A stretch of DNA of 64,000 nucleotides from Bin87 sp965220105 (GTDB taxonomy: Bacteria; Chloroflexota; Dehalococcoidia; Lucifugimonadales; UBA3495). Positions 8,621 to 16,769 of the stretch are shown piece by piece. Where the stretch lies: contig OZ244811.1 in NCBI GenBank assembly GCA_965220105.1, forward strand, positions 3,658,001-3,722,000, written 5' to 3'. The position numbers and the translations under genes were made by a program. The notes beneath the pieces were generated by a model that did no database searches, was not told the origin of the DNA, and saw only the letters and a program-made list of their open reading frames with translations. Position 1 is the first letter of the stretch. Each line of letters starts with the position of its first letter.

Positions 8621-8716
8621 TCAGCGACAGCGCCCGCCAAGGTTGCCTGCAGGCTTGTCCCCAAGCTGATTTAAGTTGTCTCCGTTGCAGACGGTTCGGT
8701 CGACACATGTGGTCAT
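8621..8716 (-). pseudogene. DNA methyltransferase N-terminal remnant
   Basis: From the ATG at 8716 leftward the frame reads MTTCVDRTVCNGDNLNQL, clearly related to the first residues of the intact methyltransferase at 8898 (MTNFADRTIWTGDNLDIL). Homology then stops. The palindrome and promoter layout upstream of the intact gene are also preserved 28 bases before this start. It is therefore the decayed 5' end of a second, oppositely oriented copy. Confidence 0.65.
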
Positions 8717-8744
8717 CTGGCACCTCGCGCGGACTATCCAGCGA

Positions 8745-8771
8745 TGGCAGACTTGCACCGGAAGTCTGCCA
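8745..8771. promoter_or_regulatory. Palindromic operator, copy 2
   Basis: TGGCAGACTT, 7 bases, AAGTCTGCCA. The arms are identical to copy 1. On the minus strand it lies 28 bases before the start of the methyltransferase remnant, nearly the same distance as copy 3 from the intact methyltransferase (30 bases), with the shared CATCGCT immediately downstream. Confidence 0.7.
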
Positions 8772-8840
8772 TTTTCCCCACCGTGGACCAACCCGGAGCG
8801 CATCCGTAAGCACGGCGCTGTGGGCGGACCGGCCGCGAAT

Positions 8841-8877
8841 TGGCAGAGTTGCTAATGAAATCTGCCATCGCTACACT
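8841..8877 (+). promoter_or_regulatory. Palindromic operator, copy 3, with overlapping promoter
   Basis: TGGCAGAGTT, 7 bases, AAATCTGCCA (8841-8867), one mismatch between arms. A -35-like TTGCTA (8849-8854) sits inside the palindrome and a -10-like TACACT (8872-8877) follows after exactly 17 bases. The expected start site near 8884 gives a leader of about 14 bases to the methyltransferase ATG at 8898. A protein bound to the palindrome would cover the -35 box, so repression is the simplest reading. Confidence 0.7.
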
Positions 8878-8897
8878 AGATTGGCGGTGTTTCGACC

Positions 8898-10277
8898 ATG
8901 ACCAACTTCGCCGACCGCACCATCTGGACCGGGGACAACCTGGACATCCTGCGCGGCCTCAACTCCGCGTCGGTTGATCTCATCTACCTGGACCCGCCGT
9001 TCAACTCCAACCGCAACTACGCTGCGCCGGTGGGTAGCGCCGCGGCCGGCGCCGCCTTCAAGGACACTTGGACGCTGTCCGACCTGGACGTGGCCTGGAT
9101 GGGGTTGATCGCCGATGAACAACCGGCGATGTACCAGGTCCTACAGGCGGCCGGTCTCACCCACGGCCAAGGGATGCAGTCGTACCTCTGCATGATGGCG
9201 GTCAGGCTGTTGGAGATGAGGCGCGTGCTGAAGGACACTGGCTCGATCTACCTCCACTGCGATCCGACGGCCAGCCATTACTTGAAACTGTTGATGGACA
9301 GCATATTTGGCGCGGCAAACTTCATGGCGGAGATTACTTGGAAGCGGACGTCGGCCCACAACGACTCTCGCACCTTCGGCAACGTCGCCGACGTGATTCT
9401 GTTTTACGGAGACCAGATCAATATCAACGACGTCCGTGTTCCTTACGACCCTGCGTACGTGGCCCGGCATTACCGGTACGATGACAACGATGGGAAGGGG
9501 CCCTATAGATTGGACAACATTACCAGCCCGAACCCGCGCCCGAATTTAACGTACGAATGGCGTGGCTACCCTCCGCCCGTCAAAGGTTGGAGATACTCCA
9601 GAGAGACCATGTCTAGACTCGATGCTGAGGGGAGGATTTGGTACCCAGAGAAAACGACACGACGCCCCCAACTGAAGCGGTTCCTCAATGAAATGCCCGG
9701 GAACATAGTGGACAACGTCTGGACTGATATACCGCCGATAAACTCACAAGCCCGAGAACGCATCGGCTATCCCACCCAGAAACCCCTCGCCCTCCTAGAC
9801 CGCATCATCAAAGCGTCCTCCAACGGGGGCGACGTCGTGCTGGACCCGTTCTGCGGCTGCGCCACCGCCTGCGTCGCCGCTGAGAACCTGGGTCGGCGCT
9901 GGATCGGCATCGACATCTCGCCCAAGGCCGTCGAGCTGGTGAACATGCGCCTGCAGCAGTCCATGGGCGACCTGTTCCATAACCGGCTGGTCACGGCCCG
10001 CACCGACATCCCCAGGCGCACCGACATCGACGCGCTGGTGCCGTACCGCCAGAACAAGCACGTTCTGTTCGGCCAACAGGAGGGACGGTGCAACGGTTGC
10101 CGCAGTGAGTTCCCGTTCCGCAATCTTACCATTGACCATGTTATTCCCGAGAGCCGCGGCGGCACTGACCACATCGAGAACCTCCAGCTGCTGTGCGGGC
10201 ATTGCAACAGCGTCAAGGGCGACCGGCCGCAGGAATACCTGGTGGCCAGGCTACGCGAATTGGGGATCGCGGCGTGA
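8898..10277 (+). CDS. Beta-class DNA methyltransferase fused to HNH endonuclease
   Basis: A 459-residue protein. Motif IV DPPFNS at about residue 34 precedes the SAM-binding motif I (LDPFCGCATA near 316), the order of beta-class amino-methyltransferases. YPTQKP lies just before motif I as usual. A target-recognition segment spans about 140-290. The last 70 residues form an HNH nuclease: CNGC, then LTIDHVIPESRGGTDHIENLQLLCGHCNSVKG, with the zinc cysteines and catalytic histidine present. One chain could modify and cut, or the HNH could act on unmodified or foreign DNA; which is not decidable here. It is controlled by palindrome copy 3 and coupled to the next gene. Confidence 0.85.
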   Translation: MTNFADRTIWTGDNLDILRGLNSASVDLIYLDPPFNSNRNYAAPVGSAAAGAAFKDTWTLSDLDVAWMGLIADEQPAMYQVLQAAGLTHGQGMQSYLCMMAVRLLEMRRVLKDTGSIYLHCDPTASHYLKLLMDSIFGAANFMAEITWKRTSAHNDSRTFGNVADVILFYGDQININDVRVPYDPAYVARHYRYDDNDGKGPYRLDNITSPNPRPNLTYEWRGYPPPVKGWRYSRETMSRLDAEGRIWYPEKTTRRPQLKRFLNEMPGNIVDNVWTDIPPINSQARERIGYPTQKPLALLDRIIKASSNGGDVVLDPFCGCATACVAAENLGRRWIGIDISPKAVELVNMRLQQSMGDLFHNRLVTARTDIPRRTDIDALVPYRQNKHVLFGQQEGRCNGCRSEFPFRNLTIDHVIPESRGGTDHIENLQLLCGHCNSVKGDRPQEYLVARLRELGIAA

Positions 10278-11162
10278 GTGAGCCAGTACATGGACGTCCA
10301 AATGAATCTATTCTCGGACGTGGCCGATGGAGTCAGACGAGTGATGTCCGACGCTGGTTACGATGTCACATCCATCGAAGCCGATGATCACAAAGCTCTC
10401 GTCGTTTATTTTAAATGGAACCGCTATGTCGTCGCACCTAAGCCCAGGAAAGTGTTAAAAGCCCGTGCGTTTGATCCGGTTGGGCACACAACGGGGGTCG
10501 CGATGTTGGAGAACGCGATAGTTAATGGTGAAGACCTATCGGTCTATATGACGAAAAACGTTGCCGACATAGGTGCCGAGGACCCCTTGCTGGATCATTG
10601 GGGCATCCACCACTTCCACCTCGGCACTGAACTAGACCCGCGCCACGGCATAATGAGACGGACTAACCACCTCTTGTTTTGCCGAATCGATGAAAACCAT
10701 GCGTACTTCATCAAGGTATCTTCCCATGGTTCTTGGTATCAGCAGGAATTGCTCGAGATCCTGCATCAGAACTGGCCTTGGTCCATCGACTTTGCTCGTG
10801 TCAAAGGAGCAACTGATGTGGAGCACAAATTCAACGACGATGAGATTAAAAGGCTTCGTGACGCCAATGTGACCGTTTTGCTCAAAGTCGCGGACGGAGC
10901 TATCTACGTGGAGCCGGGGATGGGTACGACTGGCGATGGGACGAACGCCATCGATCTGATGGACGCCGACAGGGTAAGGCGTACGGCGAGGCATATTGAA
11001 TCACGGATCATCGATAACTTCGCGGAGATCAAGAATAACGCTCGGCTACAGGGTCGTCACTTCGGTACAACCGTTTCCTTCGCTCTCTGGGAAGCTCAGT
11101 TTGGTTCCCATTGGGACGTATTGGAAACCGGTACTCGCTATCGTTTTCGCGTATGGGAATAA
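10278..11162 (+). CDS. Uncharacterised partner of the methyltransferase-HNH gene
   Basis: A 294-residue protein starting at a GTG immediately after the methyltransferase stop codon, so the two are co-transcribed and probably coupled. A central HWGIHHFHLGTELDPRHG segment (near residues 110-130) contains four histidines and charged residues that could form a catalytic or metal site. The N-terminal 70 residues look like a small alpha/beta domain. I do not recognise a named family. Position suggests an effector or specificity partner of the modification enzyme. Confidence 0.6.
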   Translation: MSQYMDVQMNLFSDVADGVRRVMSDAGYDVTSIEADDHKALVVYFKWNRYVVAPKPRKVLKARAFDPVGHTTGVAMLENAIVNGEDLSVYMTKNVADIGAEDPLLDHWGIHHFHLGTELDPRHGIMRRTNHLLFCRIDENHAYFIKVSSHGSWYQQELLEILHQNWPWSIDFARVKGATDVEHKFNDDEIKRLRDANVTVLLKVADGAIYVEPGMGTTGDGTNAIDLMDADRVRRTARHIESRIIDNFAEIKNNARLQGRHFGTTVSFALWEAQFGSHWDVLETGTRYRFRVWE

Positions 11163-11271
11163 AATGGGTTTCCGTCGCTGATCCCAACGCCGCCATGGTG
11201 TTAGGCCCCACGGAACTTTCCCCGAAATCGGCGAGTTTGAAGAAGCCGTTCCGTGGAAAGACCCACGGTCG

Positions 11272-11312
11272 TTTTGATACCCGAATTGGTTCCCACAATT
11301 AATCTTACGTCG
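11272..11312 (+). repeat. TTGATACCCG dispersed repeat, copy A
   Basis: One of four related sequences beginning TTTTGATACCCG, followed by a TTGGTTC word and ending near a TTACGT word. Copies lie at 11272, 11339, 11931 and 12166, and B and C flank the minus-strand gene at 11372-11917. Confidence 0.55.
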
Positions 11313-11338
11313 GGTCGCCATAACTGACATGGCGGGCG

Positions 11339-11380
11339 TTTTGATACCCGTTTTGGTTCGCATAACGCTCGTTACGTAAC
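11339..11380 (+). repeat. TTGATACCCG dispersed repeat, copy B
   Basis: TTTTGATACCCG, then TTGGTTCGCATAA, then the perfect palindrome GTTACGTAAC (11371-11380). It overlaps the end of the minus-strand gene at 11372. Best match is copy C. Confidence 0.6.
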
Positions 11381-11917
11381 ATCGTGACCGATGGGACGAG
11401 CCGACCAGTAATACATGACAACTTCAGGGCTGCCAATTCCTACGGGGATTTTAGGGAAGGATGGGGCGTTCTTCATTTGTGCTATTTCGGCCTCTGTAGG
11501 CATCACATCCGTCGGCCACACCAAAAGAAAATTTCCTGAGGCGTCAAGGTCGAATATCAAGCTGCGAGAACCCTGCTCAACACGCGAAGTCGTAATCACC
11601 AAGTTGGTTGAATTGGCAACCTCATACACGGGAACCTCATAGCTCCGCTTCCCGGCATATCGGTCATACGGCATCCAAGGGCCCCAATCGAAATGGACAC
11701 CGCCGTCAGCCAATTGGTTGAACCGTACGGTAACTGATCCTACCTTTTCGAACGATACCGTTAATTCAGCACCCGCCATCCGAGCCGCTTCAAACAACGC
11801 ACTATCGTGCTCAGCAAAAAAATATTGCAGCCTCTGGCCAAGGGCAGAATCCCACGACCAAAGCTCCTCTGGCGGTGGTGCCGGGATTTCTTTGGACTTT
11901 CTCCGGAAAGGCCACAT
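11372..11917 (-). CDS. Hypothetical protein in a repeat-flanked cassette
   Basis: A 181-residue protein. The ATG at 11917 is chosen because GGGAGGAG lies 5-6 bases upstream; longer starts would run into the flanking repeat. It begins WPFRRKSKEIPAPPPEELW, then has mixed alpha/beta character with an acidic C-terminal part. No signal peptide or known motif is seen. Its 3' end touches repeat copy B and its upstream side touches copy C, so gene plus repeats resemble a mobile gene cassette. No recombinase is adjacent. Confidence 0.6.
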   Translation of the reverse strand: MWPFRRKSKEIPAPPPEELWSWDSALGQRLQYFFAEHDSALFEAARMAGAELTVSFEKVGSVTVRFNQLADGGVHFDWGPWMPYDRYAGKRSYEVPVYEVANSTNLVITTSRVEQGSRSLIFDLDASGNFLLVWPTDVMPTEAEIAQMKNAPSFPKIPVGIGSPEVVMYYWSARPIGHDVT

Positions 11918-11930
11918 TTGCTCCTCCCTA

Positions 11931-11972
11931 TTGATACCCGCCCTGCTTCGCACAATAACGTTTACGTAAACC
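11931..11972 (+). repeat. TTGATACCCG dispersed repeat, copy C
   Basis: TTGATACCCG, a CTTCGCACAATAACG segment and the perfect palindrome GTTTACGTAAAC (about 11960-11971). It lies immediately upstream of the minus-strand gene at 11372-11917. Confidence 0.6.
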
Positions 11973-12552
11973 AGTTTGTTCGGGGAATCCGGGCGCTGGG
12001 GCGACTGCGAAATTCGTCAACCGTGGATCGCCAACTGCCGATTACGAAAGTCGTCGAAAAACCAGCTCCAGTGGCCAGCGTTTTTGAAGCGATTCCGTCG
12101 CGCCAAGGAGCGGCTGATTTCGTAGTTTGCCCCGACGCCACGTGGAAAGTGGCCCCCGAGCGTCATTGATACCCGTCCCGGCAGTTACAGAGGCCGGACC
12201 CGGGCACGCTATCCGGCCTCCCTGGAGAGCCTGCAGTCTCTCAACCAGGATGGGCTTTGGCATACACCTCACACTTCCGCGGAACATTGCCCTGCCACCG
12301 CCGCAGCCGACCCGGCCAATATATCACGCCACCGGGGCGTTGTCCGGGATGTTCTCCGATTTTTCAAAACTTGGCCAATGCAACACGACATAACGCATGG
12401 CGACTGCGAAAACTCGGACAAAAATCAGCCAAATCGGGAGCGTCGTAGCGGCGCTGCGGCGTCGATTCAAGCCGATTTCCTACTTACGGCTGCGGCATTG
12501 GTGCGGCAAAACCCTCTTGTCGGGCACGGCCCATTTGCCAACAATCGGCCCC
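11973..12552. other. Gene-poor stretch with repeat copy D
   Basis: About 580 bases without a convincing gene. A fourth, shorter TTGATACCCG copy (D) lies at 12166-12185. Frames here have biased, non-protein-like composition. Confidence 0.4.
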
Positions 12553-12927
12553 ATGTTGGATTACAAGGACATCCGGCTGTTGACCCCTGCGGAGCGTGCT
12601 GAACGAGCAGCGCAACTACGGGCTGAACGCGAGTTGGAGCAGCAGCGTCTCCTGGATGAGTTGGACGCGTGGGAAAGCGAAAACAGCTTGGGCGGGAGGC
12701 CGGAAATCGTACTGCCACCCGAGATCGCCCAGCGAGTGCTCGCGGATCTCAAGGCCGGTTACTCAGATCGTGCGATAGAGGCGAAATACGCCGCCACTCC
12801 ATGGAGATTTTCCGCCAGGTGGCTCGCCCGGGCCAAAAAGGATGGCCGACTGTATCGAATGGCTGGCTTGCGGCAAAACGTGCGGCGCAGCGTGCGGCAA
12901 AACGGCAACGCGCTCGCCCCGGTATGA
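12553..12927 (+). CDS. Predicted helix-turn-helix protein
   Basis: A 124-residue protein from the ATG at 12553. An upstream in-frame ATG at 12397 exists, but the extra 52 residues look non-native. The N-terminal half is a charged helix, likely coiled (TPAERAERAAQLRAERELEQ). Residues about 50-90 read PPEIAQRVLADLKAGYSDRAIEAKYAAT, followed by a recognition-helix-like FSARWLARAKKDG, typical of resolvase or phage regulator helix-turn-helix domains. It may be the first gene or the regulator of the operon that follows. Confidence 0.5.
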   Translation: MLDYKDIRLLTPAERAERAAQLRAERELEQQRLLDELDAWESENSLGGRPEIVLPPEIAQRVLADLKAGYSDRAIEAKYAATPWRFSARWLARAKKDGRLYRMAGLRQNVRRSVRQNGNALAPV

Positions 12928-13022
12928 ATATTTAAGGAACCAGAATTTTGAGGCCTGACCCACCCCGCCCAAAGAGAGCCGAACAGAGCAGGAACATCCC
13001 GACCATCTCGCCCAGTCCAGAG

Positions 13023-13292
13023 ATGAGCCCAACGATGACAGAACCGCAACGAGCAGAGCAGCAACATCCCGCCGTCATCTCAACGCTCGGGCTCCGCTGG
13101 CCCGGACGCAAAGATGAGCCGAGCAGAGCCGAGCAATCCCAATGCTCCGGCTGCGGCAACCCCGCGGTACCTGGGGCAACACGTTGCCAGCACTGCATCG
13201 ACCACAACTCCCCGCAGAACTACCAGCAGCTCAAGGAAAGATATCCGCAGCTTCCCGTGCACCGGCCCGGCGAGGCCAGGCGTTTCGCCTGA
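13023..13292 (+). CDS. Small protein with C-terminal zinc ribbon
   Basis: An 89-residue frame ending in CSGCGNPAVPGATRCQHCIDHNSPQNYQQLKERYP, a two-pair zinc ribbon followed by a helix. The N-terminal part is low-complexity and repeats RAEQ words, reflecting degenerate tandem repeats in the DNA at about 12975-13145. The start is uncertain (a TTG at 12948 would add 25 residues). Its stop overlaps the next ATG (TGATG). Confidence 0.5.
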   Translation: MSPTMTEPQRAEQQHPAVISTLGLRWPGRKDEPSRAEQSQCSGCGNPAVPGATRCQHCIDHNSPQNYQQLKERYPQLPVHRPGEARRFA

Positions 13293-13534
13293 TGCTCGCC
13301 GCACCGGCCATTGACCGCTTCGACCTCCTGGAGCACGGCAACAGTGCCGACCCCAGCGACGGACCCGACCAGCGGATGAACCGCGCCCTCACTCCCGACG
13401 AGGTGGCCATCATCCGCGGACTGGCGCCGGCGATGCCCGCCTACCGGATCTGGAAGACGCTGTTCAAGGACATCTGCAGCTACCACACCGTTCGCCGCGT
13501 GGCCCACCGGGAGCACTACAAGGAGCAGCCGTGA
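13292..13534 (+). CDS. Small helix-turn-helix protein
   Basis: An 80-residue protein whose ATG overlaps the upstream stop. Residues 33-75 (LTPDEVAIIRGLAPAMPAYRIWKTLFKDICSYHTVRRVAHREHY) fit a helix-turn-helix of the type that scans for and resolves phage or transposon DNA. It likely binds DNA. The next gene starts within its stop codon. Confidence 0.55.
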   Translation: MLAAPAIDRFDLLEHGNSADPSDGPDQRMNRALTPDEVAIIRGLAPAMPAYRIWKTLFKDICSYHTVRRVAHREHYKEQP

Positions 13535-14112
13535 TGCTGAAAATCCTGCGCAGAAAGCCCAGGGCGCCGATGACTCCCAGGCAGCGCTACAAGAACGACC
13601 TGGCCAACCTGTTCGGGTGCGGCATGATGGCGATGCTCGGAGTCTGCCTCGCGGCCGTTGCGATCAAAGCAGCCATCGAAGAAGGACTTCCCACCGTTGC
13701 CGATTGGGTGTTTCTGGTTCTGGTTGTCATCGGCTGCATCGTCCTGACCTACGTGGGTCTACGGGCAGCCCGAGTGATCGGGAAAGGTCTGATGGAGCAC
13801 GCGCCGGTTGACCGGGAGTTGGAGCTGGTGCCCCTTGGTTTGCGGGCGCGCCCCAAGTTGAAGATGGCCGCCACAGTCGGCACCGCCGCGATCACGGGGG
13901 TCGCCCTGTTCCTGGGAGGCCTGGTGGCCGCCGGACTCATCATCGAAGCGGCCGCCGGTATCGACGATCTGAGAACGGAACCAGGGATTTGGATCACCTT
14001 CGGCGTCTCTTGGACGGCGGCGCTCTTGGGGTCGTTCGCCTGCTACCGCATGGCGCGCTCGATGCTGTTCATCTACCAGTTTGCGCCGATCGGCATCCGC
14101 CGCAACGGATAG
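13534..14112 (+). CDS. Multi-pass membrane protein
   Basis: A 192-residue protein with four hydrophobic segments, at roughly residues 27-46, 55-78, 107-137 and 149-170, and a basic N-terminus (KILRRKPRAP) that should stay in the cytoplasm. An alternative GTG start is 3 bases upstream. No family is recognised. It opens the long co-oriented membrane-protein block and ends 3 bases before the ATPase gene, suggesting it works with that ATPase. Confidence 0.65.
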   Translation: MLKILRRKPRAPMTPRQRYKNDLANLFGCGMMAMLGVCLAAVAIKAAIEEGLPTVADWVFLVLVVIGCIVLTYVGLRAARVIGKGLMEHAPVDRELELVPLGLRARPKLKMAATVGTAAITGVALFLGGLVAAGLIIEAAAGIDDLRTEPGIWITFGVSWTAALLGSFACYRMARSMLFIYQFAPIGIRRNG

Positions 14113-14115
14113 GCC

Positions 14116-15396
14116 ATGCCTCCCGCCCCGGTAAAACCCGCCTCGCCCGCGCTGGCCACCCTGGAGGACGTCGACTTCCTGCCGGATCCGGAACAGCGGC
14201 CGGCCAGTACCAGCGAGCTGGGCGGCATCGACGCCGCCGTCGAGCGCCTGCTGGCCGAGATCGAGATACCGGACCTGGGCCGCGCGGATCCGCCGGAGGA
14301 ACAGTGGCCGGGCCGCTGGGTCAACGTGGAGGACGTGGCCATGTCCTCCGGAGACGAAAGGGACTGGTTCAACTTCCGGATGCGCCTCACCGCCCACGTG
14401 CGGGCCATGAAACTGTTCCGCCAGGCCCGGCGCCGACGGCGCAAGCTGAGCAGCGGCTTCGACTTCGCCCAGATCATGTGGGTGGGCGACATGGGGGCCT
14501 CGAAGAGCGTGTCGGCGGCCGAGGAGGCCTTCTGGTGGTTCCAAAGGGGCCATCCCTTCTTCCACAACGGCGGCTTCAACTTCGGGCGCATCGTCGAGGG
14601 CGCCGACATCTACGAGGTCATCGCCAACGTGCCGATGTACTCGGTGATCGCCATCGACGAGGCCCACACCGGCCTGGAATCGGGCATGTCCATGTCCACC
14701 GGCGTGCGGGGCTTCGCCATCCTGTGCGCCGGTCTGCGGAAGAAGGGCTGCAAGTTGTTGCTGATGTCGGCCATGGCGCGGATGATCGTGCGGGTCGTGC
14801 GGGAGATGACCTCGGAGGTTAGGCGTCCCTTCAAGGTGAACGCCGCGCCCCAGGACCACGGCCTGAGCATCGACTACCCGCCGCACTCCGACCCCCGGAA
14901 CTTCATCCTGGCGTGGGACGTGTGGCACGACTTCCCCTTCCGGGGCGTGGACATCGTGGACGGCAAGGGCGGCAAGCGCCGGGACGGCCTGGGCAAGCCC
15001 CACGACACCAGGGGGCTGACGGGGGAGACGGTGCGCAACGCCTATCTGCTGACCGACAGTTTCCGGCCGGTGGACACCGCCCACGCCCAGCGCTACGCCG
15101 GCAAGGCGGCCATGGAGGCGGCGCGGGCCCGGCAGGACGAGGTGGGGCTCACCGACGACCACCGCCAGGTCATCGTCTGGCTGCACCAATGGCTCCGGCA
15201 GCCCGACCGGCCCGCCAACCTGCGCACCGAGGTGGTGGCCATGAGCCTGGAGCTGCCCACCCGCCAGACCGGCCAGCTGATGAACGGCATCTTCGGCGAC
15301 CTGGACGGGATGAAGGGCGCCAACGGCTGGAAGACGGCGGGGCTGCGGCGGGCCCTCGCCGTCAAGTTCGGCCTCTCCGGTGACGACCAGGAGTGA
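14116..15396 (+). CDS. Zot-like P-loop ATPase
   Basis: A 426-residue protein. The nucleotide-binding loop is GDMGASKS (residues 124-131), an unusual Walker A with Gly-Ala before Ser-Lys. Walker B is VIAIDEAH (about 177-184). A helix with ILCAGLRKKGCKLLLMSAMARMIVRVVREMTSE follows. This order (P-loop, N-G region, IDEAH, then an R-K-G helix and a TQ/SA strand) resembles the Zot/pI ATPases that power filamentous-virus assembly. Unlike classical Zot it shows no transmembrane helix; a membrane partner may be the adjacent four-helix protein. It is the only NTPase in the 13-35 kb block and probably its motor. The assignment is by motif only. Confidence 0.65.
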   Translation: MPPAPVKPASPALATLEDVDFLPDPEQRPASTSELGGIDAAVERLLAEIEIPDLGRADPPEEQWPGRWVNVEDVAMSSGDERDWFNFRMRLTAHVRAMKLFRQARRRRRKLSSGFDFAQIMWVGDMGASKSVSAAEEAFWWFQRGHPFFHNGGFNFGRIVEGADIYEVIANVPMYSVIAIDEAHTGLESGMSMSTGVRGFAILCAGLRKKGCKLLLMSAMARMIVRVVREMTSEVRRPFKVNAAPQDHGLSIDYPPHSDPRNFILAWDVWHDFPFRGVDIVDGKGGKRRDGLGKPHDTRGLTGETVRNAYLLTDSFRPVDTAHAQRYAGKAAMEAARARQDEVGLTDDHRQVIVWLHQWLRQPDRPANLRTEVVAMSLELPTRQTGQLMNGIFGDLDGMKGANGWKTAGLRRALAVKFGLSGDDQE

Positions 15397-15400
15397 CGCG

Positions 15401-16270
15401 ATGACCACGGCGGAACGGGAAGACCTCTACGACCGGATGTACGGGGAGGACGACGAGGTCCTGAACCCCCTGGAGCGGGGCCTGATGTCCCTGCGGGTGG
15501 GCGGCGGCGAAGACGGCGACTTCGACCGGGCCATGGCCTTCTCGGCGATCAACGCCCGGGAGGCGAAGATCAAGGTCGACGCGCTGTACGACTTCCTCAA
15601 GGATTACGTGCCCGATTCCCACAAGACCAAGATGCTGGTCAACGGGCTGGTGCGGCTCTGCCAGCGGATGCTGAACTCTCCGGCCTGCCGCCGGCAGCTG
15701 CGCTTCGACATCGAGGAAACGCGCGCCAGGTACTGGGTCTCCAGGGTGGGAAAGCAAGGCGAGGAGCACATCGCAGCCGCCGACCGGCTGCTGGACCGGT
15801 GGGGCGCCTGCGACCTGCTGCAGATCACCATCCGGACCCGCCGGATCCGTCACGGCCTGGAGGCGGTGGAGGGGGAGCGGCCCCGCTGGTACACGGCGAA
15901 GCGCAAGAAGGAGCTGCTGGAGGAGCTGGCCGCCAGGCTGCCCTCGGCGCCCCACGAGTACTTCCGCTGCCGCCTGGAGCAGTACAACATCCAGCGGGAG
16001 CGGGCCGAGGACCGGGCCCGCGGCGTTCCGGAACAGGACTACAGCGAGCTGATCAAGAAGATCCAGGACGGCACGGTCAACGCGGCCGAGGTGCTGTCCT
16101 CGGCGCCCTGGCCCTTCAAGGAAGCCTTCGACGTGTGCGTCCAGGACGCCTCCGAGGAAAACCCCCACTGGAAGCACAACGAGCGCATGGCGTCCGCCAG
16201 CGCCCTGGGGCGGAAACAGCCCCGCAGCCGCTGGAGCCGTCGGGAGGGCGACGACGATGTTCCGGCGTAA
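15401..16270 (+). CDS. Hypothetical soluble helical protein
   Basis: A 289-residue protein from the ATG at 15401, with AGGAG 7 bases upstream; a GTG at 15380 is less likely. It is rich in Arg, Glu and Leu with long amphipathic helices (RLCQRMLNSPACRRQLRFDIEETRARYWVSRV), has no membrane segment, and a basic tail. It lies between the ATPase and a single-span membrane protein, overlapping the latter by 14 bases, so it is likely a cytoplasmic partner of the machine. No family recognised. Confidence 0.6.
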   Translation: MTTAEREDLYDRMYGEDDEVLNPLERGLMSLRVGGGEDGDFDRAMAFSAINAREAKIKVDALYDFLKDYVPDSHKTKMLVNGLVRLCQRMLNSPACRRQLRFDIEETRARYWVSRVGKQGEEHIAAADRLLDRWGACDLLQITIRTRRIRHGLEAVEGERPRWYTAKRKKELLEELAARLPSAPHEYFRCRLEQYNIQRERAEDRARGVPEQDYSELIKKIQDGTVNAAEVLSSAPWPFKEAFDVCVQDASEENPHWKHNERMASASALGRKQPRSRWSRREGDDDVPA

Positions 16271-16769
16271 GGGCGGCCAGACCCAGCGGATGCACCTGCT
16301 GATGTCCAGCGGCGCCATCGTGATCGACGGCGGCGCCCGCCGGGTCGGTTCGCAGATCGTCAGCGACGAGCTGGGCGGCGTGGCGGTGCCGGGCCGGGAG
16401 ATTCCCACGCCGTCATACATTCACCGGGAACTCAACCGGGCGCCGACCCAACAGGACGGCGTCCACGTGGAGACGGTGACGCCCACGCCGGTGGAGTTCG
16501 ACAGCCAGTTCCTCAACGAGGACGCGCAGCAGATCTGGGACGGCGCCCGCAACGACATGGACACCGAGACCGACGCCCAGCGCCGGTGGGAGCGCTTCGT
16601 GCTGGGCATCGCGCTGTTCGCCGCCATCCTGGTGGCCCTGGCCGGCATGTGGCTCTTCTCCACCAGCAACGGGGAACCGGAGGAAACGCCGCCGTCCCAG
16701 ATCACCCAGCCGGCGCCCACGCCCACCCCCGCGCCGGCGCCGATCCTGCCCCGGGTGGGCGGCAACTGA
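16257..16769 (+). CDS. Single-span membrane protein with Pro/Thr-rich tail
   Basis: A 170-residue protein. A cytoplasmic-looking first 115 residues is followed by one membrane helix (FVLGIALFAAILVALAGMWLF, about 118-138) and a short outside tail of alternating Pro, Thr and Ala. The same architecture occurs at 32083, and Pro/Thr linkers also mark the proteins at 21018 and 26293. It overlaps both neighbouring genes. Probably an envelope component; function unknown. Confidence 0.6.
   Translation: MFRRKGGQTQRMHLLMSSGAIVIDGGARRVGSQIVSDELGGVAVPGREIPTPSYIHRELNRAPTQQDGVHVETVTPTPVEFDSQFLNEDAQQIWDGARNDMDTETDAQRRWERFVLGIALFAAILVALAGMWLFSTSNGEPEETPPSQITQPAPTPTPAPAPILPRVGGN

Noticed and set aside
13759..15408. 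549-codon open frame on the minus strand opposite the ATPase
   Set aside because: It is antisense to well-supported plus-strand genes, is rich in His/Arg/Gly/Pro as expected from GC-rich shadows, and has no motif.
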